Part shown: one piece after another, positions 26,623 through 34,544 of the stretch
Layout: each line of letters starts with the position of its first letter
Numbering within the stretch: position 1 is the first letter of the stretch
NCBI GenBank assembly: GCA_001899635.1
Contig: MKVQ01000022.1
Location: 62,001 to 126,000, forward strand
Direction: 5' to 3'
Length of the DNA: 64,000 bases
Origin: Myxococcales bacterium 68-20
Lineage (GTDB): Bacteria; Myxococcota_A; Polyangia; Polyangiales; Polyangiaceae
Translations under genes and position numbers: made by a program
Notes under the pieces: model-generated
What the model saw: the letters and a program-made list of their open reading frames with translations, nothing else
The model's database searches: none
Told to the model about the DNA's origin: nothing

Positions 26623-26718
26623 CCGCGCCGTCGTAGTGCCCGACGTGGCGACGCGGGGGCCGTGGCGAGGGCGACGCCTTTTTGCTCACGCGGGCGCGGC
26701 GCCGTAGACTGGCCTCGT

Positions 26719-27612
26719 TTGGACCTCCACGCGTGGATCGACAACTACCTCGACCACCTCCGCGTCGAGCGCGCGCTCGCTCGCAACACGCTCGAGGCCT
26801 ATGCGCGCGATCTCGGCGAGCTCGCAGCGCACATCGGCGAGGATGACGCGCATGACGTGAAGCGGATCGATGCGTCGCACGTTCTCGCGTTCGTCGTCTC
26901 GGCGAGCCGCCGCGGGAAGTCGGCTCGATCGAGTGCCCGCCAGCTCTCGGCGATGCGTGGGTTCTTCCGCTTCCTCATCCGCGAGCGGGCCATTCCCACC
27001 GACCCCACCGAGCTCGTCGAGCGACCGCGCCTCGCCCGGAAGCTGCCGCGCGTCCTCTCCTACGACGAGGTCGACCGCCTCCTCGCCGCGCCCCCCGAGG
27101 ACACCGCTCGAGGCGTTCGCGACAGCGCGATGATCCACCTGATGTACGCGTCGGGCCTCCGGGTCTCGGAGCTCTGCGGTCTCGAGCTCGGCGAGCTCGA
27201 TCGGCGCATCGGCACCGTGTCCCCGCTCGGCAAGGGCGGGAAACGACGCGTCGTGCCCGTCGGACAAATCGCGCTCGAGCGCATCGAGCGGTACATCGAT
27301 CTCGTCCGCGTCCACAACAAGGGCGCAACGCGCGACAAGCACCTGTTCCTCTCGCCGCGCGGCAAGCGCTTCACGCGCCAGGGGCTGTGGAAGCTCCTCA
27401 AGGCCTACGCACGCGCGTGCGGGATCACGACGCCGATCTCACCGCACAAGCTCCGCCACTCGTTCGCCACTCATCTCTTGCGAGGCGGAGCGGACCTCCG
27501 CGCGGTGCAGGCGATGCTCGGTCATGCGGACCTGGGCACGACCGAGATCTACACTCGCGTCGCGCAGGACCACGTGCGCGCGGCCTTCGAGCGCGCGCAT
27601 CCGCGCGCGTGA
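26719..27612 (+). CDS. XerC/XerD-type tyrosine recombinase
   Basis: 297 residues, the usual Xer length. All catalytic residues are visible: Arg148 (ASGLRVSE), Lys172 (GKGGKRR), His243 and Arg246 (HKLRHSFATHLLRGG), His269 (LGHADLGTT) and Tyr278 (TEIYTR). The core-binding N-terminal domain (WIDNYLDHLRVERALARNT) is typical of XerD, which resolves chromosome dimers at dif. The TTG at 26719 is chosen because it gives the conserved N-terminus and lies a few bases after a -10-like TAGACT, suggesting a leaderless mRNA. XerC versus XerD cannot be settled here. Confidence 0.9.
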   Translation: MDLHAWIDNYLDHLRVERALARNTLEAYARDLGELAAHIGEDDAHDVKRIDASHVLAFVVSASRRGKSARSSARQLSAMRGFFRFLIRERAIPTDPTELVERPRLARKLPRVLSYDEVDRLLAAPPEDTARGVRDSAMIHLMYASGLRVSELCGLELGELDRRIGTVSPLGKGGKRRVVPVGQIALERIERYIDLVRVHNKGATRDKHLFLSPRGKRFTRQGLWKLLKAYARACGITTPISPHKLRHSFATHLLRGGADLRAVQAMLGHADLGTTEIYTRVAQDHVRAAFERAHPRA

Positions 27613-27706
27613 GAACGGGCGAAGCAACACCGACGACCGGGGTCGTCTCGACCGCGCGGGCTCTCGCCGCGGTCGAGCTGCGATCGTCCGCGCCCGCTGC
27701 GGGCAT

Positions 27707-27860
27707 CGCTCCGGGGGGTTGGGGCACCACCGCGGGGGACCGCTTCGTTGGAGGGCACCACTGCCGGCAGCCGGGGCACTCGCTCCGCTGGGGTTGGGGC
27801 GCCGCTTCGGGTTGGGGCACTACTCCGGGTGGTTGGGGCGCCGCTCCGGGTTGGGGCGCC
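27707..27860. repeat. Degenerate G-rich tandem repeat (about 18-bp unit)
   Basis: About five imperfect copies of GCTCCGGGTTGGGGCGCC fill most of the 299-base gap between the recombinase and amidohydrolase genes (clear copies at 27707-27728 and 27782-27860; the middle is degenerate). The last copy ends in the palindrome GGGGCGCCCC. A related TTGGGG/CCCCAA hairpin occurs near 57550. No coding frame spans them convincingly. Confidence 0.7.
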
Positions 27861-27911
27861 CCAATTTCGGACGCTGGGTAGCGTGGCGTTGCGCTACGGT
27901 AGAAAACGTCG

Positions 27912-28730
27912 ATGAACGAGCCCTTCTCCGTCGTCGAGCCTTCTGGCGAAGAGACGCCCGTCATCGTCGAGATCCCGCATGCCGGGCTCTGGGTCGACGG
28001 GCCGGCGCTCGCCACGCTGGCCGCCCCCGCCCGCTCGATCGGGCGTGACGCCGACCTCTGGGTCGACGAGCTCTACGCCAATGCGCCGGCGCAAGGGGCG
28101 ACGATGATCGTCTCCCATGTCTCGCGCTACGTCGTGGATCTCAATCGAAGTGAGAAGGATGTCGACGCCGAGTCCGTCGAGGGGGCGCCCGCCTCCGCGC
28201 GCGCGACCCGCGGAATCGTGTGGAGGCTCACGAGCGAAGGCACGCGCGTGCTCGACGCGCCGCTGTCCCGCCGGGAGCTCGCGCGGCGCCTCGACACGTT
28301 CTATCGGCCCTACCACGGAGCGATCGCGGAGCTGATCGTCCGAAAGCGCAAGCGCTTCGGTCACGCGATCGTCATCGCAGCGCACTCGATGCCCAGCGTC
28401 GGCCGCGCCGCGAACGGCGACGCGCAGATCCACCGCGCCGACGTGGTCCCGGGCACGCGCGGGCGGACGAGCGCGTCGGCCAGGTTCATCGACGCCGTGG
28501 ATGCAGAGGCGCGAGCAGCCGGCTTCTCCGTCTCGCACGACAATCCTTACCAGGGCGGCTTCACGACGATGCACTACGGGCGTCCGAAGGAGGCCGCTCA
28601 CGTCGTCCAGGTCGAGCTCGCGCGGCGCCTCTACATGGACGAGATGACGCTCCAGAAGAACGCCGGCTTCACGCGCGTTCGCTCGTTCTGCACCGAGCTG
28701 GTCGCCCGGCTAGGCAAGGTCCGACCCTGA
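27912..28730 (+). CDS. N-formylglutamate amidohydrolase family protein
   Basis: 272 residues. N-formylglutamate deformylase/HutG family: IVEIPHAGLWVDG near the N-terminus, DADLWVDELY, the conserved SRYVVDLNRSEKD, and IAAHSMPSVGR with its metal-ligand His. The classical enzyme releases formate from N-formylglutamate at the end of one histidine-degradation route; other members act on related N-acyl amino acids or peptides. No other hut gene is in the window, so the substrate is open. The ATG lies about 11 bases after a -10-like TACGGT. Confidence 0.87.
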   Translation: MNEPFSVVEPSGEETPVIVEIPHAGLWVDGPALATLAAPARSIGRDADLWVDELYANAPAQGATMIVSHVSRYVVDLNRSEKDVDAESVEGAPASARATRGIVWRLTSEGTRVLDAPLSRRELARRLDTFYRPYHGAIAELIVRKRKRFGHAIVIAAHSMPSVGRAANGDAQIHRADVVPGTRGRTSASARFIDAVDAEARAAGFSVSHDNPYQGGFTTMHYGRPKEAAHVVQVELARRLYMDEMTLQKNAGFTRVRSFCTELVARLGKVRP

Positions 28731-28900
28731 GAGGGGCCGCACACGGCTGAGAGCCGGTCTCGCCGCCTATCGTCAGCGATCTCGTGAAATGGCTGGATTT
28801 TGCGAGCGTTCGGGGCCACATTCGCCGCGAACTCGCGCGAAGGAAGAGTCCGCATGTCGTGGAATCGACTCTTCCGGCGGTCCGGCCGGTCAAGCGGCGC

Positions 28901-28930
28901 TTGACATGTGGTCAGCTTTCCGCCAAGTTT
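28901..28930 (+). promoter_or_regulatory. Likely promoter of rpmB
   Basis: A consensus -35 TTGACA at 28901-28906, with a weak -10 region CAAGTT about 17 bases downstream, roughly 30 bases ahead of the ATG. The -35 match is exact; the -10 is not. Confidence 0.5.
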
Positions 28931-28956
28931 CGCGCCCTTTCCGAGGGCTTTGAGTC

Positions 28957-29181
28957 ATGGCGAAGAGCGATATCACCGGCAAGCGCAAGTTGAAGGCGCA
29001 GAATGTCTCGCACTCCAACATCAAGACGAAGCGCTGGCAGAACGTGAACATCCAGACGCGTCGCGTTTGGGTTCCCGAGTTCAACCGCTACGTCACGCTC
29101 AATCTGACGACGCGCGACATCCGCACGATCGACAAGATCGGCGTCCTCGCGTACGCGGCACGCCACGGCGTCAAGCTCTGA
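28957..29181 (+). CDS. rpmB: 50S ribosomal protein L28
   Basis: 74 residues. Matches L28 throughout: TGKRKLKAQNVSHSNIKTKR, then the RRVWVPEFNRYVTLNLTTRDIRTIDKIG region shortened here to its key elements (RRVW, LTTRD, IRTIDK). It lacks the N-terminal CxxC pair of the zinc-binding form, so it is the zinc-independent (C-) type. GAGGGC lies before the ATG. It is followed by a strong intrinsic terminator, so it is a single-gene unit. Confidence 0.96.
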   Translation: MAKSDITGKRKLKAQNVSHSNIKTKRWQNVNIQTRRVWVPEFNRYVTLNLTTRDIRTIDKIGVLAYAARHGVKL

Positions 29182-29211
29182 TCGCTTCGAGCTTCTGAGC
29201 TCGTAGCGCGC

Positions 29212-29260
29212 GCGCGCAGCACCGGACGGATCTCCGTCGGTGGCTGCGCGCCTTCGTTTT
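29212..29260 (+). terminator. Rho-independent terminator of rpmB
   Basis: GCGCGCAGC and ACGGA pair with TCCGT and GCTGCGCGC (with small internal mismatches) around a two-base turn, followed by CTTCGTTTT. It lies about 30 bases after the L28 stop. Confidence 0.85.
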
Positions 29261-29278
29261 GTCGGCACGATGCTCCCG

Positions 29279-29467
29279 ATGGGCGAGCGCTTCCTCGGAC
29301 GCCGGGCGTCCGTCCCCGCCCTCGCGAAGCGTTCTCGAAACCGGATGACCGAGCGCTTCCTCGGAGCCCGGCGTCCCCCGCCCTCGCGAAAGTGTCTCGA
29401 GAGCGAATGACCGAGCGCTCCGTCGGAGCCCAGGCGCGCCGTCCGCGGAGCGTCTCGAGAGCGAGAA
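29279..29467. repeat. Three imperfect tandem repeats of 62-65 bp
   Basis: Copies start at 29279, 29344 and 29406, each with the core (A/G)ATGxxCGAGCGCT(T/C)C(C/G)TCGGA, then a GC-rich middle, then TCTCGA(G/A)A(G/C)CG. The array fills most of the 460-base gap (29182-29643) between the rpmB terminator and the convergent GGT-like gene. I see no gene in this gap. Confidence 0.75.
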
Positions 29468-29643
29468 GGCCGTGATCCGAGCGCGGGAGTCTCGGGCCGT
29501 CGGGAACGGCGGCGAGCTGCGAGCGACCACGGCCGTCGTGTGACAAAACCCGACGAGCGCGGCCGCTGGTGCCCCAGCTCGTTGGCGCCGTGGACGTGGG
29601 GCAGCGTCCCGTTGCAGCCCAGCGGCGCGCTTAGGACGCCGGC

Positions 29644-30762
29644 TCAGCCTCGGAGGACCGAGGCGGTACCGTTCGCGTGCGCGAGCGCGACGAGGCGTGA
29701 CTCGCCGTGCGCTTCGATGCGCTCGTCAGTGATGAGCCCCTCGATGGCCTGCCCGAGGACGGCGTACGCATCCGAAGCACCGAACGCGCACAGCAGGATC
29801 TCCGGCGCACCTGGAGCGCCGACGAGCGCGACCGGCGCCGCGGCGGGGCGGATCTCACCAGGACGGATGCGCGTCTGACCGCGCCGCACCGGCTCGGCGA
29901 GGAACGGCGCGCGAAGGCCGAGCTCGGGGATCAGGAGCCCGTCCGTTGCCTCCTCCCAGCACGCGACTGCGAAGGTCGCGTTCCGATCGACGGCGGCCAC
30001 GGCTCGAACGCGGGCCACGTCGACGCCCTGTGCGGGCGGCGCGGGGAGATCCGACTCGATGCGCGTCCAGGGGAACGTGACGAGGACGCGAGGCTCCGCC
30101 TCGAGCGCGGCGCTCTTCTTCCGGAGCTCGGCGGCGAGCGAGGTCATCCGCCCCTTCCCGCTCGCAGCCTCGCGTGCGCGCGGAAGGCCGCCCGCGACGA
30201 GCGTGGTCCGCCCCGCCTTCTGCACCTCGGGTCGAGGCGACGAGAGGTCGTCGGTCGTGAGGAGACCGCCGCTCGGGCGCCCGGCAGCAGCGAGGAGCTC
30301 GACGCCGAGCGCGCCTTCCTCGAGCGCGCGAGGCCCGCGCGAGGCGATGCGCTTGAGGACCTCCGCGCGCGGAGTGCCCTTCGCGAGCGCAACGGCAGGC
30401 GAGAGCACCTGGTTGAAGGTCGCCATCCCCATCGTGGCGATCGCGGCGGACATCGTCGCCGGCAGCCACGGGACCCCCACACGGGCGGCGTCCGGGATCT
30501 CCTCCGCGCTCATGAAGCCACGCGGGCGCGGTGCGCCGATCCCGGGTTGGCGGACACGCCCGTCGATTGCGAGGAACCCAGCGCCTGCACCGCCGACGAG
30601 GATCTGCACCGGTCCGAGCAGGACGCCCGGCGACAGTGCGCACGCAGCGAAGACGCCGGCGACCACCGCGTCCACCGCGTTGCCCTTGCCGAGGACCTCC
30701 TCGGCGACAGTCTCGACCTCGGGGGCGGACGCGACGGCCGCCCGTGCCTTCCGCAGAGACAT
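29644..30762 (-). CDS. Gamma-glutamyltranspeptidase-like protein, probably without the catalytic threonine
   Basis: 372 residues, shorter than normal GGT (about 550). The N-terminal GNAVDAVVAGVFAACALSPG and GGAGAGFLAIDG match the GGT large-subunit start, and the final third (VAAVDRNATFAVAC through IRPGEIRPAAAPVALV) matches the small subunit after the processing site. At the expected autocleavage/nucleophile position (TTH before the VVD strand) the sequence reads VARVRAVAAVD, with no Thr pair, so peptidase activity and self-cleavage are doubtful. No signal peptide. It starts 2 bases after the DUF72 gene's stop, so both are in one operon. Confidence 0.7.
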   Translation of the reverse strand: MSLRKARAAVASAPEVETVAEEVLGKGNAVDAVVAGVFAACALSPGVLLGPVQILVGGAGAGFLAIDGRVRQPGIGAPRPRGFMSAEEIPDAARVGVPWLPATMSAAIATMGMATFNQVLSPAVALAKGTPRAEVLKRIASRGPRALEEGALGVELLAAAGRPSGGLLTTDDLSSPRPEVQKAGRTTLVAGGLPRAREAASGKGRMTSLAAELRKKSAALEAEPRVLVTFPWTRIESDLPAPPAQGVDVARVRAVAAVDRNATFAVACWEEATDGLLIPELGLRAPFLAEPVRRGQTRIRPGEIRPAAAPVALVGAPGAPEILLCAFGASDAYAVLGQAIEGLITDERIEAHGESRLVALAHANGTASVLRG

Positions 30763-30764
30763 GG

Positions 30765-31511
30765 CTATTCGTCCTGCTCGTCGTCGTCCTGGAACTCGAT
30801 CGGCGTGCCGCGCGGACGAACGAGGCGCGTGAGCCCACCCGTCTGGCGCGAGCCGGCCGCGCGAATGAGACGGCGAAGGGTCTTCGCCTCCTTCAGCGCG
30901 CCCTGCGTCTCGATGACGACGTACGCATCGCGACGATCGCCGATCGCCACCGCAATCTTCTCGAGCGCCGCGGTGCTGTAGGCGCGCGTTCCGCCGAGCG
31001 CCCGGAGGCGAGCGAACGCGACGGGCCCGACCGGGACGATGTCGCGCGAGGGATCGACCGAGAGCACGACGCCCCACTGCTTCGCCTGGACGGCGGCGTC
31101 CTCGTGCTCCCAGAGCCCGCTCGGCTCCCAGACGACCGTGGACGCGTCGCGCGGCAGGCGGTCGAGCAGCTTCGCGAAGCGGTCACGCCAGAGCTTGCTC
31201 GGCGTGACGTCGGGCGGCGTGGGGACGACGAGGAGGCGCGACTCGAGCGTGTTGACGGCCCCGAGCATCGCCTCGAGCTCGGTCTCGAACGCCTCCGTCG
31301 GCTTGAGCTTGCCCACGTTCGGGCCGGCAACGACCGCGAACTCGAACTGCGGGGGCACCGCCTTCCGCCAGCGACGGAGCGTGGCCGCGCTCGGCGCGAG
31401 TCGAAGGTTCGGCGCGTCCATCCCACGCACCTCGAGGAGGTCGAAGCGCTTCGCATACGCCGCGAGCTCGCCGCGCAGCTCCTTCGATCCGATGTGCACC
31501 CGGGTCGCCAT
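30765..31511 (-). CDS. DUF72 (YecE-type TIM barrel) protein
   Basis: 248 residues from the ATG at 31511, with AGAGGTG upstream. Segments FDLLEVRGMDAPNLRLAPS, LRRWRKAVPPQFEFAVVAGP and LLDRLPRDASTVVWEP match the DUF72 family, cytosolic barrels of unknown function, though the usual N-terminal GTSGWSY is reduced to VHIGSKEL. A very acidic tail (FQDDDEQDE) ends the protein. It pairs in an operon with the GGT-like gene downstream. Confidence 0.75.
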   Translation of the reverse strand: MATRVHIGSKELRGELAAYAKRFDLLEVRGMDAPNLRLAPSAATLRRWRKAVPPQFEFAVVAGPNVGKLKPTEAFETELEAMLGAVNTLESRLLVVPTPPDVTPSKLWRDRFAKLLDRLPRDASTVVWEPSGLWEHEDAAVQAKQWGVVLSVDPSRDIVPVGPVAFARLRALGGTRAYSTAALEKIAVAIGDRRDAYVVIETQGALKEAKTLRRLIRAAGSRQTGGLTRLVRPRGTPIEFQDDDEQDE

Positions 31512-31664
31512 GTGGAGCGCACCTCTACACCACTTCGCGCGCAAGGAGAACGAACCTGACGCATTCCGCAGCTTCGACGCCAAGCGCAGTCGAGCTGGAA
31601 CCGAGACGCCGGATGTGCTCGCCGGCCTCGCGGCGGGGTGTGCGTCGCGCGGACAGGAGCCTCG

Positions 31665-32171
31665 CTACTCCGTCATGCACTCGCGGAGCGACGCCTTCGC
31701 GCGGTGGAGCAGAACGTCGACGTGACCACGCGTGATGCCGAGGACCGCAGCGACGTCTTCCCCCGCGCGCTCTTCCAGGAGCCGGAGCATCACGACCGAC
31801 CGCTGGGTCCCGCACAAGCGCTCGACGCATGCACGCAGGCGCACGTGCTCCTCCGCCTGCGCGAGCAGGTCCTCCGCGGACGCCTCGCCGGACGGCGCAT
31901 CCAGGCTCTCGATCGCATCGTGCGGGACGGCGACGTGATGACGGCGCCGGCGATTCCGCGCGGCGTTCTTCGTGACCGTCGTGAGGTAGGGCGCCCATGC
32001 CGCCGCTTCGGCAGGCACCTCCTTGCGCTGCAGGAGCTGCAGGAACGTCGACAGCGCCTCCTGGGCGCACTCGACCGCGTCCTCGGCGGACAGTCCTTCC
32101 CGGCGAGCGGCATGAACGAGCATCCCGCGGTGCTGACGGATGAGATCGGTCAAGGCTTCGATGGGATCCAC
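31665..32171 (-). CDS. ECF-type RNA polymerase sigma factor
   Basis: 168 residues. Region 2 (LTDLIRQHRGMLVHAAR through ECAQEALSTFLQLLQ and YLTTVTKNAARNRRRR) and region 4 (CGTQRSVVMLRLLEERAGEDVAAVLGIT, then HVDVLLHRAKASLRECM) are clear. No anti-sigma gene is adjacent, so its activity is probably set by transcription. GTG start at 32171. It is divergent from a thioredoxin gene, and a perfect inverted repeat lies between their starts. A link to disulfide or oxidative stress, as for SigR-type factors, is suggested by this arrangement only. Confidence 0.9.
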   Translation of the reverse strand: MDPIEALTDLIRQHRGMLVHAARREGLSAEDAVECAQEALSTFLQLLQRKEVPAEAAAWAPYLTTVTKNAARNRRRRHHVAVPHDAIESLDAPSGEASAEDLLAQAEEHVRLRACVERLCGTQRSVVMLRLLEERAGEDVAAVLGITRGHVDVLLHRAKASLRECMTE

Positions 32172-32200
32172 GGTGCCTTTGAGGATAGGTGCTGTCCCGG

Positions 32201-32247
32201 CCGGTTCTTACAACTTCGTCGATCTTCGTTGCCGCCGTAAGAACCGG
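32201..32247. promoter_or_regulatory. Inverted repeat in the shared sigma/thioredoxin promoter region
   Basis: CCGGTTCTTAC at 32201-32211 is repeated in inverse orientation at 32237-32247 (GTAAGAACCGG), 11 of 11 bases, with a 25-base spacer. Each arm faces one of the divergent genes. Reading toward the thioredoxin, GGTTCTT is followed 18 bases later by GTTG, the spacing of SigR-type ECF promoters. The arms may be ECF -35 elements or an operator. Confidence 0.6.
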
Positions 32248-32269
32248 CGGCGCGGCCACCTGTCCGGGC

Positions 32270-32608
32270 ATGAGCAAGAACATCCCGATGGTCGACGAAC
32301 AGAGCTTCGAAGAACAGGTGCTGCGCTCCCCCCTGCCCGTCCTCGTGGACTTCGGCGCCGAATGGTGCGGACCATGCCGTGCCATCGAGCCCATCGTCGA
32401 GAAGATCGCGGAGCAGCATGCCGGCAAGGTCCGCGTCGTTCAGATCGACGCGGATGCCTCCGCGGCGATCGCCGCGCGCTACCGGGTCCGAGGGCTCCCG
32501 ACCGTCATCTCCTTCGTCGGAGGCAACGAGCACAAGCGGCACATCGGCGCGACCTCGATGAGCGTCCTCCTCCGTCTGCTGCCCACCGAGCTGGCCGCTA
32601 CCGGGTGA
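32270..32608 (+). CDS. Thioredoxin
   Basis: 112 residues with the redox motif WCGPC (Cys33, Cys36) and the conserved cis-Pro segment RGLPTVISFVGG. A cytosolic disulfide reductant. The ATG at 32270 is chosen because the upstream in-frame part overlaps the promoter repeat. It is divergent from the ECF sigma factor; if the inverted repeat is an ECF promoter, sigma and thioredoxin would be co-induced. Whether it is the main cellular thioredoxin or a stress copy is open. Confidence 0.92.
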   Translation: MSKNIPMVDEQSFEEQVLRSPLPVLVDFGAEWCGPCRAIEPIVEKIAEQHAGKVRVVQIDADASAAIAARYRVRGLPTVISFVGGNEHKRHIGATSMSVLLRLLPTELAATG

Positions 32609-32750
32609 ATCACACCACCCGCACGGGCGCGTCGCGACGCATCGGCATTCGCGCGCCCGTGCGGGCTCGGTCACGCGGATCCCGAGCTCGGAAGTCGCGA
32701 TGCGCGCGCCCACCGACGACGACACGGCGTGCCCCACGCGCCTCGACGGA

Positions 32751-33122
32751 TCAGTGACGGCCTCCGGTCCGCGCCGCGAGCTCGTGCACGACCGTCGCGC
32801 AGCAGGCGCCGACCACGTAACAGCCGACGTCGTGCCACGCGAACGTCGTCCCGAGCGCGAGGTGCAGTAGGCGCGGGAGCCGTGCCGGGATCCCGGTGAG
32901 CTGGAAGGCCTCGACCGCGATGGAGATGGCGAGCGCCGCAGCCCCGAGCGCCCTCGGACCGAGCGTCGGTCGGGCGAGCGCCACCACGAAATAGACCATG
33001 ACCGCGTAGAGCGCGTCGCCGAGGCTCTTGTCCCAGAGGTGAGCTCCGAGCGGAAACCTGCGTGACGCGAGCCCGAGCGCGATCGTGAGGATGACCCCGA
33101 GCGCCGCGTGATGCCTCCTCAC
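32751..33122 (-). CDS. DUF2809-type membrane protein
   Basis: 123 residues with about four transmembrane helices (ALGVILTIALGLAS, LYAVMVYFVVALA, AAALAISIAVEAFQL, HDVGCYVVGACCATVV). The KSLGDALYAVMVYF segment and the late DVGCYVVGA match the DUF2809 pattern. Inner membrane, function unknown. GTG start at 33122. It is flanked by the thioredoxin gene (convergent) and a divergent lipoprotein gene; the 259 bases to the latter hold no other gene. Confidence 0.75.
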   Translation of the reverse strand: MRRHHAALGVILTIALGLASRRFPLGAHLWDKSLGDALYAVMVYFVVALARPTLGPRALGAAALAISIAVEAFQLTGIPARLPRLLHLALGTTFAWHDVGCYVVGACCATVVHELAARTGGRH

Positions 33123-33381
33123 GTCTCGACACTACGATGCAACCGAGCTGCGCCCACCCGCAAACGCTTCCGAGCGCGCCCCGATCCTGCATCGCGGAGC
33201 GGAGCAGCGCTCGACGCGAGGTCGCCCCCTGCGAAGCGCGACGACCATGACAGCGACGTCCAGCTGGCACACCACGGCACCATGGCCCCGCTCGTAGGTA
33301 GCTGGAATGCTTGAACCTGACGGCCGTCGGCGCTGGTCCGACTCCTGCTCCGGCACCTCCCTTCGGAGGAGCCCAGCGGAG

Positions 33382-34242
33382 ATGACGATGAGGCGAGCGA
33401 TGGGGATGGTGAGCCGCGACGTGCTACGCGGGGCGAGCGCAGGCCTCCTCGTGACGGTGCTGCTCGCGTGCTCGGGCGGGACCTCTCCCGGGTCGACCGG
33501 GAATGCGCGGTCGGGTAGCTCGACGGATGCATCGCTCCACGCGTGCTCTCCGCTCGAAGGCGCGACGCAGCCGATCGCCCTCGAGGTGGTCGTCGGCGCC
33601 GGAAGGCACGCGGACGGCACGCTCTACGTCCTCGACAAGGCCGGGTCGAACCACCGCGTCTTCGTCTCGGAGGGCGGCGGCCTCCAGCGGAAGAAGGTCG
33701 CCGGATCAGGCGAGGGCGAAGGCTCGATCACCGTCGAGGTGCTCGAGACGGTCCCGCCGTTCAGCCTCAAGGTCGAAAGCACGAACGGCGTCCCGAAGCG
33801 CATGGGGGTCTTCCGCGGCGAGCTGAACGACAAGACGTTCGAGATCGGTGGTCGGGGAGACGTCCTCGAGCTGGTCGACGCGAGCGCCTACGCGAGCCTT
33901 CCGCTCCGCAACATCCCGGGCGCCGCGCACGTCGAATACGACGCCTCCAGGTCGAACGGCGATCGCATCGTCGTCACGCGGCCGGACACCGACTGGACGT
34001 ACGAGGACGTCCGCGTCTTCTACGGGGCGCGCGCGCGCATGGTCGAGCGACCGGTGGTCGACGTGTCCCGCGGCTCGAGCACGTACATCACGTTCATGGT
34101 CGACGGCGTCGAGCACAAGGCCACGTTCCAGTCCTCGATGAGCTCGAGCACGAACGCGACGTTGACCGCGGACGGCGAGGAGGAAGGTCTCCTCGTCAAC
34201 TACGACGACCGCGGCGTCGGGCTCTCGTACTTCTGCCTCTGA
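33382..34242 (+). CDS. Putative lipoprotein, unknown function
   Basis: 286 residues. A signal region MTMRRAMGMVSRDVLRGASA leads into a hydrophobic stretch ending LLAC, the lipobox Cys. A Ser/Gly/Thr-rich linker follows, then a mostly beta-type domain (IALEVVVGAGRHADGTLYVL, YITFMVDGVEHKATFQS). No family was recognised. GGAGGAG lies about 12 bases before the ATG; several later ATGs make the exact start uncertain by a few residues. The roughly 300 bases downstream (34243-34544) hold no gene, only a hairpin near 34496 and two copies of GAACGACAC. Confidence 0.65.
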   Translation: MTMRRAMGMVSRDVLRGASAGLLVTVLLACSGGTSPGSTGNARSGSSTDASLHACSPLEGATQPIALEVVVGAGRHADGTLYVLDKAGSNHRVFVSEGGGLQRKKVAGSGEGEGSITVEVLETVPPFSLKVESTNGVPKRMGVFRGELNDKTFEIGGRGDVLELVDASAYASLPLRNIPGAAHVEYDASRSNGDRIVVTRPDTDWTYEDVRVFYGARARMVERPVVDVSRGSSTYITFMVDGVEHKATFQSSMSSSTNATLTADGEEEGLLVNYDDRGVGLSYFCL

Positions 34243-34495
34243 TCGTGGCGCGCCGATTCGTGGCTGCGGACGGCAGACGGCAGGCGCCCCGCAGTGAGTC
34301 GAGAAACCGAGGGGCTCGGGAATGGCCGACGTCCCTGGGGCGGGGCTTGAACGACACTAGGCGCAACTCGATGAAGCGGCAGTCCGCCTGCTCGAGGCCC
34401 GCACTGCAGCCGGCTCCCTGAACGACACGAGCCATTCGCCCCGAACGAGCGAATGACCAGTCTTCGAGCGCGCGCGCGTTCGACCGCCGACGAGC

Positions 34496-34525
34496 GGGCC
34501 ACGTGGGCTCCGAGAGCCGTGGCCC
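34496..34525 (-). terminator. Hairpin after the large flavoprotein gene
   Basis: GGGCCAC pairs with GTGGCCC, with an inner GGCTC/GAGCC stem, about 20 bases after the minus-strand stop. No U-tract follows, so termination strength is uncertain. Confidence 0.4.
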
Positions 34526-34544
34526 GCCGTCGTGGCGTGGAGGA

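Noticed and set aside
34320-34440. tRNA-like pieces (GTTCAAGCCCCGC on the minus strand)
   Set aside because: No acceptor stem or anticodon arm can be folded around the T-loop-like sequence.
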